From: Verrucomicrobiaceae bacterium
GTDB lineage: Bacteria > Verrucomicrobiota > Verrucomicrobiae > Verrucomicrobiales > Akkermansiaceae
Assembly: GCA_947372405.1 (NCBI GenBank)
Contig: CANBTO010000195.1
Span: forward strand, 1-8,582
Reading direction: 5' to 3'
DNA length: 8,582 bases
The position numbers and the translations under genes were made by a program. Positions within the stretch are counted from its first letter, which is position 1. Each line of letters starts with the position of its first letter. Of this stretch, positions 6,777 through 8,582 are shown piece by piece. A model generated the notes under the pieces. That model saw only the letters and a program-made list of their open reading frames with translations. It ran no database searches and had not been told where the DNA came from.

Positions 6777-7718
6777 GTGGCGGCGGTGGCCGCGGGCGAG
6801 ATGCGTCTGGAAGCCTTGGTGCGCGGCAGCTATCCGGGACGCCGCATGCCAGACGGGATGTTGTCCCAGGTTTGCAGCATGGGTTTCTGGGATGCGGCGC
6901 ACGATCAGAAGTGGGGGCTCGGCGAGCATCGCAACGAAGGCATCGAGATCACATACCTGTCCAATGGCAGTCTCGGCTTTGTCGTCGATGGACACTCCCA
7001 TCCCTTGTCACCGGGGCATCTCACGATCACGCGCCCCTGGCAACCGCACAGTGTGGGCAATCCGGACGTCGCCGCCAGCCGCCTCTATTGGTTGATCCTG
7101 GACGTGGGGGTGCGCCAACCCCACCAGATATGGAAATGGCCGCCATGGTTGGTTCTTGCTCCGGCAGACATCAAGGACCTCACCACCTTGCTGCGTGAGA
7201 ACGAACACCCGGTCTGGCCAGGAACGCCTGAAATCAGCCGCTGTTTCGCCGATATCGGGCAACTGTTAGAAAACCCCCGCTCCAGCCCGTTGCCGGCATC
7301 GCGATTGACCCTGCTGGCCAACGAGGTGTTGGTCTGCCTGCTGGAACTGCTGCGCGCGCAGAATCCCCGCCGCAAATCCTCGCTGATGCTCGGCGAACGG
7401 AGCGTGGCGATGTTTCTCGAGCGCCTGAAAAACGAGCTGCATGAACCGTGGACGCTGGAACGGATGGCGGAGAAATCCGGTCTCGCGCGCACCCGATTCG
7501 CCCACCATTGCCGCAAGCTCACCAATCTTTCCCCAATGGAATACCTGCAGCGTTTGCGGGTGGAAAAGGCCAAGCTGTTGTTAGCCGGGCGCAGGCAGTC
7601 CATCACGGACATCGCGCTGACCTGCGGCTTCGTCTCCAGCGCCTATTTTGCCAGCGTGTTCCGCCAGCACGCCCATTGTTCGCCGCGCGAATACCGGGAC
7701 TCGGCAAAGCACCAGTAG
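6777..7718 (+). CDS. AraC/XylS-family transcriptional regulator with N-terminal cupin-type sensing domain
   Basis: A 313-residue regulator counted from GTG 6777, divergent from the catabolic cluster and probably its controller. The N-terminal half is a cupin-like ligand-binding domain: GFWDAAHDQKWGL (36-48), HRNEGIEITYLSNG (51-64), HPLSPGHLTITRPWQPHSVG (75-94), then LYWLILDVGVRQPHQIWKWP (103-122). The C-terminal domain (about 210-310) has two helix-turn-helix units: WTLERMAEKSGLARTRFAHHCRK (225-247) and ITDIALTCGFVSSAYFASVFRQH (276-298), ending in the family CSPREYR. The conserved-looking N-terminus actually seems to continue upstream of the GTG: in the same frame 6726-6776 encodes IFHGNDETHRADTCDPL, resembling the start of related proteins as I recall them. 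No ATG, GTG or TTG occurs in frame between the stop at 6702 and 6777, so the true start may be ATT 6726 or ATC 6708, or the 5' end may be damaged. No Shine-Dalgarno is seen at any of these. Confidence 0.88.
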   Translation: MAAVAAGEMRLEALVRGSYPGRRMPDGMLSQVCSMGFWDAAHDQKWGLGEHRNEGIEITYLSNGSLGFVVDGHSHPLSPGHLTITRPWQPHSVGNPDVAASRLYWLILDVGVRQPHQIWKWPPWLVLAPADIKDLTTLLRENEHPVWPGTPEISRCFADIGQLLENPRSSPLPASRLTLLANEVLVCLLELLRAQNPRRKSSLMLGERSVAMFLERLKNELHEPWTLERMAEKSGLARTRFAHHCRKLTNLSPMEYLQRLRVEKAKLLLAGRRQSITDIALTCGFVSSAYFASVFRQHAHCSPREYRDSAKHQ

Positions 7719-7721
7719 CCT

Positions 7722-7736
7722 CGCGCGGCACGCGCG
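7722..7736. terminator. GC-rich hairpin between convergent araC-type and rph genes
   Basis: CGCGCG (7722-7727), loop GCA, CGCGCG (7731-7736) form a perfect 6-base stem starting four bases after the AraC stop codon (7716-7718) and 15 bases from the rph stop. Its place between two converging genes suggests a bidirectional terminator, but there is no T-run on either side, so an intrinsic terminator of classical type is not shown. Confidence 0.4.
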
Positions 7737-7751
7737 CATGAACAGTAATCT

Positions 7752-8531
7752 CTAACGGCTGAACGCCGCTGCAAGCGACGCCAGATCCGCAGGGGCCGCG
7801 CGGTCGGCGGTGAGGATGGCGGCTTTCTGCATCGAGATGATTTCGGAAACGCCCTTGCGCGAGAGTTCGAGCATGGCGGTCATCTCCGCGGATGAGAACA
7901 CGGCTTCCTCGCCGCTGCCCTGGACTTCCACGAAGTCGAGCGTCTCGGTCATCACGACATTGAAGTCCACCGACGCGTCCTTGTCCTCCGGGTAATTGAG
8001 ATCGAGCACCGGCTCGCCCTGATAAACTCCGGCGGAAACGGCGGCGACGAGTTTCTTGATCGGAAAGTCCTTCAGTTTCCCTTCGGCGAAAAGTTTATTG
8101 AACGCGATGGCCATGGCCACGCAGCCGCCGGTGATGGACGCGGTGCGCGTGCCGCCGTCGGCCTGCAGCACGTCGCAGTCGATCCACACGGTGCGCTGGC
8201 CGATCTTCTTGAGATCCACCACCGCTCGTAGCGCGCGGCCGATGAGCCGCTGGATCTCGGAAGAACGGCCGTCGATTTTGCCGCGGGTGATGTCGCGCTG
8301 TTTCCGCTCCAGCGTCGAGTAGGGAAGCATCGAGTATTCCGCGGTGAGCCAGCCACCTTCGACGCGTTGGGCGCGCATCCAGCGCGGCACGTCCTCCTCG
8401 ATGGTGGCGGAGCAGATCACGCGCGTGTCGCCGAAGGAAACGAGCACCGAGCCGGTGGCGTAGGGAGCCACGTTCGGGATGAAGGAAATCGGGCGGAGTT
8501 GATCGTTCTTGCGGCCGTCGGGACGTGTCAT
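7752..8531 (-). CDS. rph: Ribonuclease PH
   Basis: RNase PH is a phosphate-dependent 3'-to-5' exoribonuclease that trims tRNA precursors and takes part in RNA turnover, working in the cytosol as a hexamer of the PNPase-like fold. The 259-residue product follows the family from end to end: MTRPDGRKNDQLRP, GSVLVSFGDTRVICSATIEE, EGGWLTAEYSMLPYST, GRSSEIQRLIGRALRAVVDL, the very conserved DCDVLQADGGTRTASITGG (118-136), AAVSAGVYQGEPVLDLNYPED, FNVVMTETLDFVEVQGSGEE and ISMQKAA. It is about 20 residues longer than E. coli RNase PH (238), mostly through the C-terminal tail RAAPADLASLAAAFSR. The start at 8531 agrees with the family N-terminus; the 51 bases upstream in the window show no Shine-Dalgarno. 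The stop is TAG. It is a housekeeping gene convergent with the AraC gene and shows no link to the catabolic cluster. Confidence 0.97.
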   Translation of the reverse strand: MTRPDGRKNDQLRPISFIPNVAPYATGSVLVSFGDTRVICSATIEEDVPRWMRAQRVEGGWLTAEYSMLPYSTLERKQRDITRGKIDGRSSEIQRLIGRALRAVVDLKKIGQRTVWIDCDVLQADGGTRTASITGGCVAMAIAFNKLFAEGKLKDFPIKKLVAAVSAGVYQGEPVLDLNYPEDKDASVDFNVVMTETLDFVEVQGSGEEAVFSSAEMTAMLELSRKGVSEIISMQKAAILTADRAAPADLASLAAAFSR

Positions 8532-8582
8532 GCGTGAAGTGAAAGGCAGCTTTCCCGCTCCCGCAAGTCCAGAGCGGACTGG

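Noticed and set aside
8566..8580. AGTCC-AGAGC-GGACT hairpin upstream of rph
   Set aside because: Short 5-base stem at the window edge; its context cannot be seen.

Overview
The window (8,582 bases, GC-rich at roughly 60% by eye) most resembles a chromosomal segment of a verrucomicrobial bacterium, or possibly a planctomycete-like relative. The reasons are the gene families (a Tat-exported Gfo/Idh/MocA oxidoreductase, a DUF6807/PmoA-like protein, xylose-isomerase-like TIM barrels and a UroD-like protein side by side), the lack of Shine-Dalgarno sequences, and the high-GC codon use. No 16S gene or other direct taxonomic marker is present, so this is inference.

Layout: positions 1-984 (+) hold the 3' part of prfB (release factor 2), cut by the window edge. 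Positions 997-6620 (-) hold a compact five-gene cluster, read from right to left: a cytosolic TIM-barrel isomerase/epimerase (5778-6620), a UroD-like protein with an unusual C-terminal tail (4271-5704), a secreted DUF6807/PmoA-like protein (3331-4260), a Tat-exported Gfo/Idh/MocA oxidoreductase (1943-3334) and a Tat-exported, metal-site-divergent TIM-barrel isomerase-like protein (997-1914). Divergent from the cluster, across about 105-156 bases, is an AraC-family regulator (6777-7718, +; coding similarity probably begins further upstream). Positions 7752-8531 (-) hold rph (RNase PH). AraC and rph converge on a GC-rich hairpin.

How it may work: the AraC protein, with a sugar-sensing type cupin domain, probably controls the divergent cluster from the shared intergenic region, where two back-to-back candidate promoters flank a GGGCGGG/CCCGCCC inverted repeat. 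Two of the cluster proteins (Gfo/Idh/MocA and TIM barrel) carry twin-arginine signals and a third (DUF6807) has a Sec-type signal, so part of the chemistry is expected outside the cytoplasm. The pairing of an exported dehydrogenase with a TIM-barrel lyase/isomerase recalls oxidation-then-elimination routes for cleaving glycosides (3-keto-glycoside chemistry). The substrate is not visible from sequence, and the cluster contains no glycoside hydrolase or transporter. It sits as a self-contained catabolic cassette between two housekeeping genes.

Other signals: the word TGTTAG accounts for most of the otherwise scarce TTAG/CTAA tetramers; a 13-base inverted repeat lies in the signal-peptide region of the last operon gene; and the AraC regulator appears to lack a canonical start codon at its conserved N-terminus.
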